A stretch of DNA of 7,053 nucleotides from Rubrivivax sp. (GCA_004211235.1 SEEY01000200.1:1-7053); one strand, 5' to 3'; counted from the stretch's first letter, positions 1 through 6,540 are shown. Translations and numbers: made by a program. Notes: a model not told the origin generated them from the sequence alone.

Positions 1-1144
1 GCGGCAGGTCCAGGCTGTCCAGCACCGGGCCCTGCTCGATGTGCACCTCGACGAAGCCGAGGTAGCGGCTGCGGTCGCGGTGCAGCGCGGTGATGGCGGC
101 CACCTTGCCCGGCAGGCCGGCCGCGCGCATTGCGTCTCGCATGCTGATGCCGTGGGCGTCGGTCTGCTCCAGCCAGGCGGGGTCGAAGGCGCCGGTCAGC
201 GCGCTGGATGCGAGGAAGGTCGCCGCATAGCGCTGACCCTCTTCCTCGGCGAAGCCGATGACCTCGATGCCGAACGGCAGGCGCTTGCCCGCGCGGTGCA
301 GCTCGCGCACGACGAGCATGGGCACGAAGATGCCCAGCCGCCCGTCGAAGCGGCCGGCGCGTCGCACGGTGTCGTAGTGGCTGCCGGTCAGCAGGCGCTG
401 CTGTCCGTTGATGTCGCCGGTGCCGTTGTAGACGCCGACAACATTGCCCACCGCGTCGCGGCTCACGTCGTCGAAGCCGCAATCGCGCATCCACGTCATC
501 AGCTGCTCGGCGACGGCCGTGTGCGCAGGCGACGCGTAGGTGCAGGTTAGGAAGGCCTCGTCCTCGCTGTGTTGGGCCAGCTCTTCGGCCCAGTCCCAGA
601 GCTGCTGGCCGAGCACCGGCGTGACGCCGAACTTGTCGTTCAGACGGATCTCGGCGATGCGGTGGATCTGGCGCAGGCATTCGGCCCGCTCCACGTCCGG
701 GTGGGCGCGCAGCCGGCGCTCGAAGGTGGCAATGATCTCGGCGCGGGTGGAGCCTGTCCCGCGCGGGCCACGCACGGCGAGGATGAACGGAAATCCGAAG
801 CGCGCGTTGTAGTCGGCGTTGAGCTTCTGCAGCTTGGCGAACTCTTCCGGCGTGCAGGCCGTCAGCCCGGCCTTCTGCTGTTCGTTCGTCGACTCCGCCG
901 TCAGCTCGCCAGCCACCGCCGCCTTGCCGGCCAGCTCGGGGTGGGCGCGGATCAGGCCGAGCTGCTCGTCCACCGTCGCCTCGCGGACGACGCGGGCGAG
1001 CGCCGCCTTCAGCGCGGCCACGGTCTTGAAGGGGCGGGCAGCCGCGGCGCGCTCGGCGATCCACGGCGAATGTTCATAGGTGCCTTCCAGCAGCGCGACG
1101 AAGTCGGCGGCGCTGGCGTTGTTGAGGTCGTCGAGTTTCATCAT
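1..1144 (-). CDS. Bifunctional OHCU decarboxylase (UraD) / allantoate amidohydrolase (AllC) fusion, 3' end cut by window
   Basis: The frame is open from ATG 1144 (or the adjacent in-frame ATG 1141) to the left edge, giving 381 codons. Residues about 1-170 are a UraD domain: IRAHPELAGKA with His68, the STNEQQ stretch with Glu88, and RFGFPFILAVRG (115-126), which match the family's active-site regions. UraD decarboxylates 2-oxo-4-hydroxy-4-carboxy-5-ureidoimidazoline to S-allantoin. Residues about 200-381 start an M20-family allantoate amidohydrolase. GSHYDTV (His256, Asp258) is followed by Asp267, then EEEG (300-303) and EVHIEQGP (His368); these are the expected dimetal and catalytic positions. 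The last metal histidine lies outside the window. One small oddity is RRAGRFDG where related enzymes usually have a Gly-Gly pair. The start overlaps the puuE stop by 4 nt (ATGA), with no clear separate ribosome binding site, so translation is probably coupled. As I remember, this domain order also occurs in other Burkholderiales. Cytosolic. Confidence 0.93.
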   Translation of the reverse strand, partial: MMKLDDLNNASAADFVALLEGTYEHSPWIAERAAAARPFKTVAALKAALARVVREATVDEQLGLIRAHPELAGKAAVAGELTAESTNEQQKAGLTACTPEEFAKLQKLNADYNARFGFPFILAVRGPRGTGSTRAEIIATFERRLRAHPDVERAECLRQIHRIAEIRLNDKFGVTPVLGQQLWDWAEELAQHSEDEAFLTCTYASPAHTAVAEQLMTWMRDCGFDDVSRDAVGNVVGVYNGTGDINGQQRLLTGSHYDTVRRAGRFDGRLGIFVPMLVVRELHRAGKRLPFGIEVIGFAEEEGQRYAATFLASSALTGAFDPAWLEQTDAHGISMRDAMRAAGLPGKVAAITALHRDRSRYLGFVEVHIEQGPVLDSLDLP

Positions 1145-2097
1145 TCCCAGACAAACGCCGTCCTGGCGTCAAAGGGGTGAACGGTCTTCCAGTGCCGCGC
1201 GATGTCCAGCCGCCGGCACACCCACACGCGGTCGTGGGCCTCGATGTGGTCGAGAAACTTCTGCAGTGCGCGCATGCGCCCGGGGCGGCCGAGCAGGCGG
1301 CAGTGCATGCCGATGCTCATCATCTTCGGACTCTCGGCGCCCTCGGCGTAGAGCACGTCGAAGGTGTCCTTCAAATACTCGAAGAAGGGCTCGCCGTGGC
1401 TGAAGCCCTGGGGCAGCGCGAAGCGCATGTCGTTGCAGTCCAGCGTGTAGGGCACGACGAGATGAGGCGCCAGCTCGCCGTTGGTCTTCTTCACCTGCAG
1501 CCAGAAGGGCAGGTCGTCGCCGTAGTAGTCGCTGTCGTATTCGAAGCCGCCGAAGTCCGCTACCAGGCGGCGCGTTGCGGGGCTGTCGCGGCCGGTGTAC
1601 CAGCCCAGGCCATGCGGGTCGCGGCCGAGCGTCAGTCGATGCAGCGAGGCCATGGCCTGCGCCATGTGGGCGCGCTCCGTCTCCACATCGACGTTCTGGT
1701 AGTGCACCCAGCGCCAGCCGTGTGAGGCAATCTCGTGGTTGAGTTCGACGAAGGCCTGCGTCACGTCCGGGTGCCGCTCCAGCGCCATGCCGACGCCGAA
1801 GACGGTCAGCGGCAGCGCGCGCTGCTCGAACTCCTTCAGCAGCCGCCACACGCCGGCGCGCGAGCCGTATTCGTAGATGCCTTCCATGCTCAGGTGGCGC
1901 GCGGGAAAGCTCGGCGGATTGAACATCTCCGACAGGAACTGCTCGCTGCCGGCGTCGCCATGGAGCACCGAGTTCTCGCCGCCTTCTTCGTAGTTCAGCA
2001 CGAACTGCACGGCCACGCGTGCCTGGCCCGGCCATTGCGCATGCGGTGGGTTCTCGCCGTAGCCGATGAGGTCGCGGGGGTAGCGTGGCGTGCTCAT
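1141..2097 (-). CDS. puuE: Allantoinase PuuE, polysaccharide-deacetylase-like, metal-independent type
   Basis: A 318-residue protein that hydrolyses allantoin to allantoate in the cytosol. It belongs to the NodB/polysaccharide-deacetylase-like allantoinases, unrelated to the metal-dependent amidohydrolase type (AllB). Visible family motifs are YPRDLIGYG (6-14), [11 protein letters not shown] (33-43), [10 protein letters not shown] (76-85), EIASHGWRW (122-130), YTGRDSP (167-173), [12 protein letters not shown] (188-199) and [10 protein letters not shown] (265-274). Length is normal for the family. I chose ATG 2097 because the conserved part begins almost at once. In-frame starts at 2112 (ATG) and 2115 (TTG) would add only a few residues and have no better ribosome binding site. 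It is the first gene of a minus-strand operon, and its stop overlaps the UraD-AllC start. The gene order therefore places allantoinase next to the enzymes acting just before and just after it. Confidence 0.95.
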   Translation of the reverse strand: MSTPRYPRDLIGYGENPPHAQWPGQARVAVQFVLNYEEGGENSVLHGDAGSEQFLSEMFNPPSFPARHLSMEGIYEYGSRAGVWRLLKEFEQRALPLTVFGVGMALERHPDVTQAFVELNHEIASHGWRWVHYQNVDVETERAHMAQAMASLHRLTLGRDPHGLGWYTGRDSPATRRLVADFGGFEYDSDYYGDDLPFWLQVKKTNGELAPHLVVPYTLDCNDMRFALPQGFSHGEPFFEYLKDTFDVLYAEGAESPKMMSIGMHCRLLGRPGRMRALQKFLDHIEAHDRVWVCRRLDIARHWKTVHPFDARTAFVWE

Positions 2098-2146
2098 CCC
2101 TACACTTTGCATCAAGCCACGTCAGGCAAATGGCAATGGAGCTTCA
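2098..2146. promoter_or_regulatory. 49-bp divergent intergenic region between puuE and uraH
   Basis: This short gap must hold the 5' signals of both divergent purine operons unless a promoter lies inside one of the genes. I see no convincing -35/-10 pair on either strand. The only symmetric element is a 5-bp inverted repeat, TTTGC (2106-2110) and GCAAA (2126-2130), with 15 nt between. It could be a regulator half-site pair but is short enough to arise by chance. That both operons are controlled from here is inferred from position. Confidence 0.4.
2138..2141 (+). promoter_or_regulatory. Ribosome binding site of uraH
   Basis: GGAG lies 5 nt before ATG 2147. It fixes the uraH start at 2147 rather than at alternative in-frame codons further upstream (for example near 2090), which would overlap the puuE start region. 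Confidence 0.7.
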
Positions 2147-2500
2147 ATGGGCAAACTGACAACACATGTGCTCGACACCGCCAACGGCTGTCCCGCCGCC
2201 GGCATGGCCGTGCGCCTTTACCGCTTTGATGCGGAGGGCCCCAAATGGCTGCGCAGCCTGCACCTGAATGGGGACGGCCGGGCCGACGGTCCGCTCCTCG
2301 ACGGTCCCACGTTGACGGCCGGCCGCTACCGCCTTGTCTTCGAAGTGGCCGCCTATTTCCGCGCCCGGGGTGCAGAGATGCCGGAGCCGGCTTTCCTGGA
2401 TGAGGTGCCGCTGGACTTCGGCATCGCCGACGAGTCGAGCCACTATCACGTGCCACTGCTCGCTTCGCCGTGGGCGTACTCGACCTACCGTGGCAGCTGA
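2147..2500 (+). CDS. uraH: 5-hydroxyisourate hydrolase (transthyretin-like)
   Basis: A 117-residue cytosolic enzyme that hydrolyses 5-hydroxyisourate, the product of urate oxidation, to OHCU, the substrate of UraD. The transthyretin-related signature is complete: [10 protein letters not shown] near the N-terminus (His7), GRADGPLL (Arg45), the SSHYHVPLL strand (His99, His101) and the C-terminal YSTYRGS, whose last four residues YRGS are the hallmark of the enzyme as opposed to transthyretin. Length is typical of bacterial HIU hydrolases, and there is no signal peptide or organelle targeting extension. A GGAG ribosome binding site precedes the ATG. The gene is divergent from puuE and its last 11 bases overlap the likely xdhC start, so the two are probably co-translated. 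Confidence 0.96.
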   Translation: MGKLTTHVLDTANGCPAAGMAVRLYRFDAEGPKWLRSLHLNGDGRADGPLLDGPTLTAGRYRLVFEVAAYFRARGAEMPEPAFLDEVPLDFGIADESSHYHVPLLASPWAYSTYRGS

Positions 2501-3293
2501 AGCACGGGTTCTCGTCACCGTTTCGCGCACGAGCGGCAGCGTGCCCCGTGAGGTCGGCGCGTGGATGGCGGTGACCGGGGCAGGGATCACCGGCACCGTG
2601 GGCGGCGGGCATCTGGAGTTCGACGCCATTGCCCGCGCCCGTGCGGCGCTGGACGGCGGCATGCTCGAAGAAGAAGTCCGCTATCCGCTCGGCCCCGGTC
2701 TTGGCCAGTGCTGCGGCGGCGTCGTCTGGCTGCGCTTCGAGTCCATTGCAGCGGGTGAGGAATTGCAGACCCGCCTGCCGGTCGAGCCGCTGCGGCCGTT
2801 GGCGGTTTTCGGCGCCGGCCACGTGGGCCGTGCCGTTGCACGCATCACCCGCGACCTGCCGCTTGCCCTGCACTGGATCGACAGTCGTGAGGACCAGTTT
2901 CCAGACGAGCCACCGGCGCCCAACTGGTGCCTCGAAGCTGTGGACCCCATCGCCGACGCGGTGCCTGAACTGGCCTCCGGCTCGGCCGTGCTCATCATGA
3001 GCTACAGCCATGCGGAAGACTTCAACCTGGTCGCCGCCTGCCTGAAGCGCCAGCGCGAGCGCAACGATCTCGCCTTCCTCGGCCTCATTGGCAGCCGCAG
3101 CAAGTGGGCCAGCTTCCGGCACCGGCTCGCGGCACGCGGCTACGGCGAGGCCGACCTGACCCGGGTCGTCTGCCCCATCGGCGTGGCTGGCGTGGCCGGC
3201 AAGCAGCCCGCCGTCATTGCGGTGGCTGTGCTGGCGCAGATCCTTGCGCTGCCGGCTGCGTCGGCGGCATCTGCGGCATCGGTGTCGCGATGA
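2490..3293 (+). CDS. xdhC: Xanthine dehydrogenase accessory protein XdhC
   Basis: A molybdenum cofactor-binding maturation factor that carries the cofactor to the xanthine dehydrogenase large subunit; it is not a subunit of the final enzyme. From GTG 2490 it is 267 residues. The N-terminal XdhC/CoxI domain has TSGSVPRE (14-21), [10 protein letters not shown] (34-43) and GLGQCCGG (70-77), the last with the conserved cysteine pair. The C-terminal domain is Rossmann-like: [11 protein letters not shown] (105-115), SYSHAEDF (171-178), [10 protein letters not shown] (197-206) and CPIG (228-231). The tail from about 254 is Ala/Ser-rich. GTG 2490 is the only sensible start. ATG 2400 is in frame, but the added residues are an out-of-frame reading of uraH. 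With GTG the protein starts only about six residues before the conserved VLVTV strand, roughly ten fewer than I expect for the family. It overlaps uraH by 11 nt and the opposing gene by 80 nt. The xanthine dehydrogenase subunit genes are not in the window. Confidence 0.92.
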   Translation: MAAEARVLVTVSRTSGSVPREVGAWMAVTGAGITGTVGGGHLEFDAIARARAALDGGMLEEEVRYPLGPGLGQCCGGVVWLRFESIAAGEELQTRLPVEPLRPLAVFGAGHVGRAVARITRDLPLALHWIDSREDQFPDEPPAPNWCLEAVDPIADAVPELASGSAVLIMSYSHAEDFNLVAACLKRQRERNDLAFLGLIGSRSKWASFRHRLAARGYGEADLTRVVCPIGVAGVAGKQPAVIAVAVLAQILALPAASAASAASVSR

Positions 3294-4098
3294 GGCTGCG
3301 GCCGGGCTGCGCCTGCAGCCGGACGTTCTGTACCGCGGTCTGGCGCTCGTAGTCGACCCAGGCCTGCTGGATCTCGCCGCGGTCGCGCAACCCCCGCAGT
3401 GCCTGTTCCAACGGCGCTACCCAGGCCGCGTGCGATTCGTGCACGCCATGGAAGAGCGTCGTGCGGCCCAGCGGCGTCGGCACGCGGCACAGCGTGCCCT
3501 GGCGTGTCTCGACCGGCATCTCCGCCATCCACGGGGTGGTCAGCATCAGCGCGAAATCGGCAGCGCCGGAGCTGAGGTTGAGGAAGGCGTCGCTCGGCGT
3601 ATTGGCCGGCATCCGTGAGTTTTCGGGGATCAGCGTCTCGACCGCCACCATGCCGCGCTGGAAGCTGATGCGGCGCCCGGCCAGGTCCTGCGGCAGCAGC
3701 GACGCGGCGCAGGGCGGCCTCCCGTAGGCAAAGACATGCAGGTTCAGCAGCGGCACATCAACCTTGCGCACAAAGGGCGTCTGCTGAAAGTAGACCTCGG
3801 TACGCATGGCCACGACATCGATGCGGCCGCTGCGCAACTCGACCTGGGCGCGCGTCAGCGGCAAGGCCTGGTACTCCACCTGCAGACCGAGCGAGGCGTA
3901 GGCCTTGCGCAGCAGGGCCTCGGCCGGCGGGAAATAGCTGCGCTCGACGTTGGTGGCGATCCGCATGGCGGCCAGCGCCCCTGCTTCGCCCGCCGCCGTG
4001 CGGGTCTGGGCCACGCCAGCCGCAGAGGCAAGCACGAGAGCAAGCACTGCCGCGATCCGGGCTGAATTCAGGCGCGTCGGGGGAGATCGAAAACGCAT
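3214..4098 (-). CDS. Periplasmic solute-binding protein, SBP_bac_3-like, orphan
   Basis: A 294-residue predicted periplasmic protein. The N-terminus has several arginines, then a hydrophobic stretch (about 14-30, RIAAVLALVLASAAGVAQ) and likely signal peptidase I cleavage near residues 26-31. The mature part looks like a family 3 solute-binding domain: MRIATNVERSYFPPAE (45-60), then LRSGRIDVVAMRTEVY (88-103), where such proteins read 'L..G.iD....', then LAGRRISFQRGM (139-150) and LSSGAADFALM (175-185). Cys130 and Cys204 could form a disulfide. The domain ends around residue 255. Residues 269-294 are a Pro/Gln/Ala-rich tail encoded entirely within the 80 bp that overlap xdhC. No ABC permease or ATPase gene is present, so it is an orphan here. 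It is divergent from the Cache/chemoreceptor pair, which permits a role presenting ligand to that receptor, though this is inference. Ligand unknown. No clear ribosome binding site is visible before ATG 4098. Confidence 0.8.
   Translation of the reverse strand: MRFRSPPTRLNSARIAAVLALVLASAAGVAQTRTAAGEAGALAAMRIATNVERSYFPPAEALLRKAYASLGLQVEYQALPLTRAQVELRSGRIDVVAMRTEVYFQQTPFVRKVDVPLLNLHVFAYGRPPCAASLLPQDLAGRRISFQRGMVAVETLIPENSRMPANTPSDAFLNLSSGAADFALMLTTPWMAEMPVETRQGTLCRVPTPLGRTTLFHGVHESHAAWVAPLEQALRGLRDRGEIQQAWVDYERQTAVQNVRLQAQPGRSLIATPMPQMPPTQPAAQGSAPAQPPQ
3302..3322 (+). terminator. Hairpin just after the xdhC stop, possible weak terminator
   Basis: GGCTGC (3305-3310) and GCAGCC (3315-3320) form a 6-bp stem around a GCCT loop. 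The stem extends by two C-G pairs if one G (3304) bulges. It begins 8 nt after the xdhC stop codon. There is no T-tract, and the sequence is inside the coding region of the opposing gene, so it may be only a GC-rich coincidence. Confidence 0.25.
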
Positions 4099-4187
4099 TG
4101 CGGAAGTTGGGCGATGTGACAGCGGCGGCGGTCGGCGTGGCGATCATGCGCGCGATTGCGCCGGGGGTGGGCGGTCCGGCCCTGCCG

Positions 4188-4211
4188 TCGCCGTGATGGC
4201 GGTCACGGCGA
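4188..4211. repeat. Perfect 9-bp inverted repeat (operator or hairpin candidate)
   Basis: TCGCCGTGA (4188-4196) and TCACGGCGA (4203-4211) are exact reverse complements separated by TGGCGG. The next outward positions give a G-T wobble and then a C-G pair. It sits about 90 bp upstream of the binding-protein start and about 220 bp upstream of the Cache gene. It could be a dimeric regulator site or a hairpin in a minus-strand leader transcript. Confidence 0.5.
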
Positions 4212-4233
4212 TGCAGGACGGCCCGTGCGTCGC

Positions 4234-4254
4234 GTCGCGTGGACACGACGCGAC
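4234..4254. repeat. Perfect 7-bp inverted repeat in the divergent spacer
   Basis: GTCGCGT (4234-4240) and ACGCGAC (4248-4254) are exact reverse complements with a 7-nt loop. It begins 23 nt after the 4188-4211 repeat ends, and the two together form a compact symmetric region. No T-tract follows on either strand, so a classic terminator is unlikely. Confidence 0.4.
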
Positions 4255-4419
4255 CACGTTCACTGGCGAAAAGCGGTAATGGCAACGTTTTCAAAGCGTG
4301 AACGAATGCGCCCGGCGGGGATCTGCATCCAGCAACGCCACGAAGCAGCACACCGCTCCGGGACGAAGCCGGTGAAGATGTGTAAACGCCGGGCGCCACC
4401 CAGTGCAGGGTCAATCACC

Positions 4420-4425
4420 GAGGTG
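4420..4425 (+). promoter_or_regulatory. Ribosome binding site of the Cache-protein gene
   Basis: GAGGTG lies 6 nt before ATG 4432. It marks 4432 as the true initiation codon, even though the frame it opens is not the frame of the Cache domain. Confidence 0.7.
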
Positions 4426-4431
4426 TCCAAC

Positions 4432-4937
4432 ATGCAAAAAGCCAATTCCCGCGCCTTCTTCGTCGCGCCTTGTGTGCGGCCGTGCTGCCACTGGCCGCCG
4501 CGGCGGCCGACGATCCCAAGGCCACGATTGCGGACCTGGATGCCCGGCTGGCCAAACTCGGCGCGCCCAAGGTCGAGGGCATGGAAAAGGCCGGCGACAA
4601 GCAGGCCCCGGGCCTGTTCTTCGGGCCGCGCAAGCTGAACAACAACTACGACATCGTCGACGACGTCAAGAAGAAGACCGGCGCGACGGCGACGATCTTC
4701 GTCAAGAGTGGCGACGACTTCGTTCGCATCAGCACCAACGTCCTGACGCCGGAGGGCAAGCGCGGCGTCGGCACGCCGTTGGCACGCGCCAAGGCCTACG
4801 ACGCGGTCAGCAAGGGCCAGGGCTTCTGCGGCGAAGTCGATGTCCTGGGAACGATGTTCAACGCCTGCTACAACCCGGTGAAGGACGACAAGGGCGCCGT
4901 CATCGGCGTGACCTACGTCGGTTTCAAGAAGGTCTGA
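4432..4937 (+). CDS. Secreted stand-alone Cache-domain protein, with apparent 1-nt frameshift near the start
   Basis: The Cache domain is open to the stop at 4935-4937 but has no ATG in frame: only TTG 4470, inside the signal peptide, after an in-frame stop at 4383. ATG 4432, with a good ribosome binding site, is one frame away. One extra A in the run at 4436-4440 gives a 168-residue protein starting [18 protein letters not shown], a textbook signal peptide with cleavage near AAAA|DDP (about residue 26). The mature protein reads like the single Cache domain of chemoreceptors and sensor kinases: [20 protein letters not shown] (70-89), FVRISTNV (97-104), VGTPL (113-117), then a G-x-C-G segment (131-134), and [10 protein letters not shown] (155-164) at the end. 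Cys133 and Cys146 could form a disulfide. It has no membrane anchor or output domain. The receptor gene starts one base after its stop, so the two are almost certainly co-translated. Likely a periplasmic small-ligand sensor; ligand unknown. Confidence 0.8.
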
Positions 4938-4938
4938 C

Positions 4939-6534
4939 GTGTTGGGAGCCGCCAAAGGCGGACTGGCCGCCGTGCGCCGCCGGCTCGCGGGCCTGGCTGT
5001 TGCGCACAAGCTCGCCTTCGCATTCGGCTGGCTGCTCTTGTTGAGCGCCGTGCTGGGCCTTGCCGCGGTGATGTCGCTGGGCCGGGTGCATGAGGCATCC
5101 GGTGACCTGGCGCTGCGCTGGCTGCCCGGTGCCGGGCACCTTGCGGCGGCGCGTGCCTCGCTGCTCGAGTACCGAGAGTTCGAGATCAAGCATTCGACCG
5201 CCGCGGACGATGGCTACCGGGACGAGTACCGCGAGAAGATGGACGGCGCCCTCAACGTCGCCAGCGAAGTGCTGGCGGCGCAGGCGCAGCTCATCTCGGA
5301 CGCGGAGCAGCGCGCATTGCGTGAACGGCTCGACAAGGGTCTCAAGGCCTATGTGGACACCGCGGCCAAGGTCGTCGCACTCGGCAAGGGAGGCAAGCCG
5401 GACGATGCCAGGGAGATCAGCGAGGGGGCGGGCAAGTCGAACTTCGACGACATGGTGATGGCGCTCGACGCGCTTGCCGCTGGCGGCTTCAAGGCTGGCG
5501 AGGCGGCCGGGCAGAAGGCAGAGGCGATCTTCGTCAACGCGCAGCGGCTGACGTGGGCACTGCTCCTCGTCAGCGTGCTGTCGGGGCTGGCTCTGGCGGT
5601 GCTGCTGTCGCGCAGCCTCATCGGTGAGCTGGGCGGCGAGCCACGCGAGGCGGCTCGCCGATTGCGCGCCATCGCGGAGGGTGACCTGACACAGCCGGCA
5701 TCCCTGCGCTCGAACGACGACGCCAGCCTGATGGCGAGCCTCGCACAGATGCAGGAGCGGCTGGCCAGCGTCGTGGCCCAGGTCCGGCAGGGCGCCGAGA
5801 GCGTGGCCACGGCCAGCCAGCAGATCGCGATGGGCAACAGCGACCTGTCCCAGCGCACCGAGCTACAGGCAGCAGCGCTGCAGCGCACGGCGGGATCGAT
5901 GGAGTCGCTGCGCCAGCAGGCATTGCTCAGCGCGAGCAATGCGCGCGAGGCCAGCGGGGTCGCGACGCAGGCTTCGGGCATCGCGTCGCAGGGCGGCGAG
6001 GTGGTAGGTGGCGTCGTGGCGACGATGCGCGGCATCTCGGCCAGCTCCGGCCGCATTGCCGAAATCATCGGCGTCATCGACGACATCGCCTTCCAGACCA
6101 ACATCCTTGCGCTGAACGCGGCCGTGGAGGCGGCGCGCGCAGGGGAGCAGGGACGGGGCTTCGCCGTGGTGGCTGGCGAGGTACGCAGCCTGGCCCAGCG
6201 CAGCGCCACGGCCGCCAAGGAGATCAAGCAGCTCATCGGCGCCAGCGTCGAACAGGTTCACAAGGGCTCGACACAGGTGGACCATGCCGGCGCGACGATG
6301 CAGCAGGTCGTGCAGTCCATCCAGCAGGTGGACCGCATCGTCAACGACATCAGCGCCGCTGGCGCGGAGCAGGCAGGGCGTGTCAACGAAGTCGGTGTTG
6401 CCATCGGCGAGATGGACAACACCACGCAGCAGAACGCCGCCTTGGTCGAGCAGAGCGCTGCGGCTGCGGAGAGCCTGCGCGGCCAGGCGCAGCAGCTGGT
6501 GGACGCCGTGGCGTTCTTCCGCCTGCGTCGCTGA
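4939..6534 (+). CDS. Methyl-accepting chemotaxis protein, 4-helix-bundle periplasmic sensor
   Basis: A 531-residue inner-membrane chemoreceptor that signals through CheW/CheA. Transmembrane segment 1 is about residues 25-47. The periplasmic part (about 48-203) is helical and charged, like a four-helix-bundle (TarH/4HB_MCP) sensor, and has no Cache fold. Transmembrane segment 2 is about 204-224, followed by a HAMP domain (about 225-278, with [20 protein letters not shown]). The signalling hairpin is fully conserved: [20 protein letters not shown] (380-399), then [20 protein letters not shown] (400-419). Ala/Gln/Glu-rich helices on both arms hold the adaptation regions. It ends FFRLRR with no CheR-binding NWETF-type pentapeptide. 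Start GTG 4939 is one base after the Cache gene stop. An AAGAAGG ribosome binding site (4926-4932) lies inside the last codons of that gene, a clear sign of translational coupling. The ligand cannot be read from sequence; the surrounding genes suggest purines or ureides. Confidence 0.95.
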   Translation: MLGAAKGGLAAVRRRLAGLAVAHKLAFAFGWLLLLSAVLGLAAVMSLGRVHEASGDLALRWLPGAGHLAAARASLLEYREFEIKHSTAADDGYRDEYREKMDGALNVASEVLAAQAQLISDAEQRALRERLDKGLKAYVDTAAKVVALGKGGKPDDAREISEGAGKSNFDDMVMALDALAAGGFKAGEAAGQKAEAIFVNAQRLTWALLLVSVLSGLALAVLLSRSLIGELGGEPREAARRLRAIAEGDLTQPASLRSNDDASLMASLAQMQERLASVVAQVRQGAESVATASQQIAMGNSDLSQRTELQAAALQRTAGSMESLRQQALLSASNAREASGVATQASGIASQGGEVVGGVVATMRGISASSGRIAEIIGVIDDIAFQTNILALNAAVEAARAGEQGRGFAVVAGEVRSLAQRSATAAKEIKQLIGASVEQVHKGSTQVDHAGATMQQVVQSIQQVDRIVNDISAAGAEQAGRVNEVGVAIGEMDNTTQQNAALVEQSAAAAESLRGQAQQLVDAVAFFRLRR

Positions 6535-6540
6535 GGTGCT

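Larger units (their letters stand above)
4099..4431. other. 333-bp divergent spacer between the binding-protein gene and the Cache/chemoreceptor pair
   Basis: No credible gene is seen here. The region must carry the promoters of the minus-strand binding-protein gene and the plus-strand Cache/chemoreceptor operon. It contains two perfect inverted repeats (listed separately) and, at about 4275-4290, a 15-bp imperfect palindrome, ACGTTTTCAAAGCGT. I found no convincing sigma-70 or flagellar sigma-28 promoter by eye. The stretch around 4260-4300 is locally more AT-rich than its surroundings, as promoters often are. Confidence 0.5.

Noticed and set aside
41..1180. Long plus-strand open frames opposite the UraD-AllC gene, 90-203 residues
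   Set aside because: They are antisense to a gene with clear enzyme motifs, and their Arg/Ala/Gly/Val-rich composition is typical of shadow frames in GC-rich DNA.
2112..3122. A 336-residue minus-strand open frame opposite uraH and xdhC
   Set aside because: Both plus-strand genes are recognisable enzymes or factors. The antisense frame shows no family motif, signal peptide or ribosome binding site.
4261..4431. Flagellar sigma-28 or sigma-70 promoter for the Cache/receptor operon
   Set aside because: AT-richer patches such as the one near 4290 lack a matching second box at the right spacing. No candidate was good enough to annotate.
4436..4441. Programmed -1 frameshift like the dnaX slippery heptamer
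   Set aside because: The run resembles A-AAA-AAG, but the reading frame is CAA AAA GCC, so the two-tRNA slip does not fit. It also lies two codons after the start and has no obvious stimulatory stem. A missing base is simpler.
4156..4638. A plus-strand 160-residue frame containing ATG 4432
   Set aside because: Its upstream part is non-coding spacer and its downstream part is the Cache gene read in the wrong frame. Only its ATG and ribosome binding site are taken as real.
4260..5189. A 309-residue minus-strand open frame opposite the Cache gene
   Set aside because: It is antisense to the Cache domain and receptor start, and has shadow-like composition without motifs.
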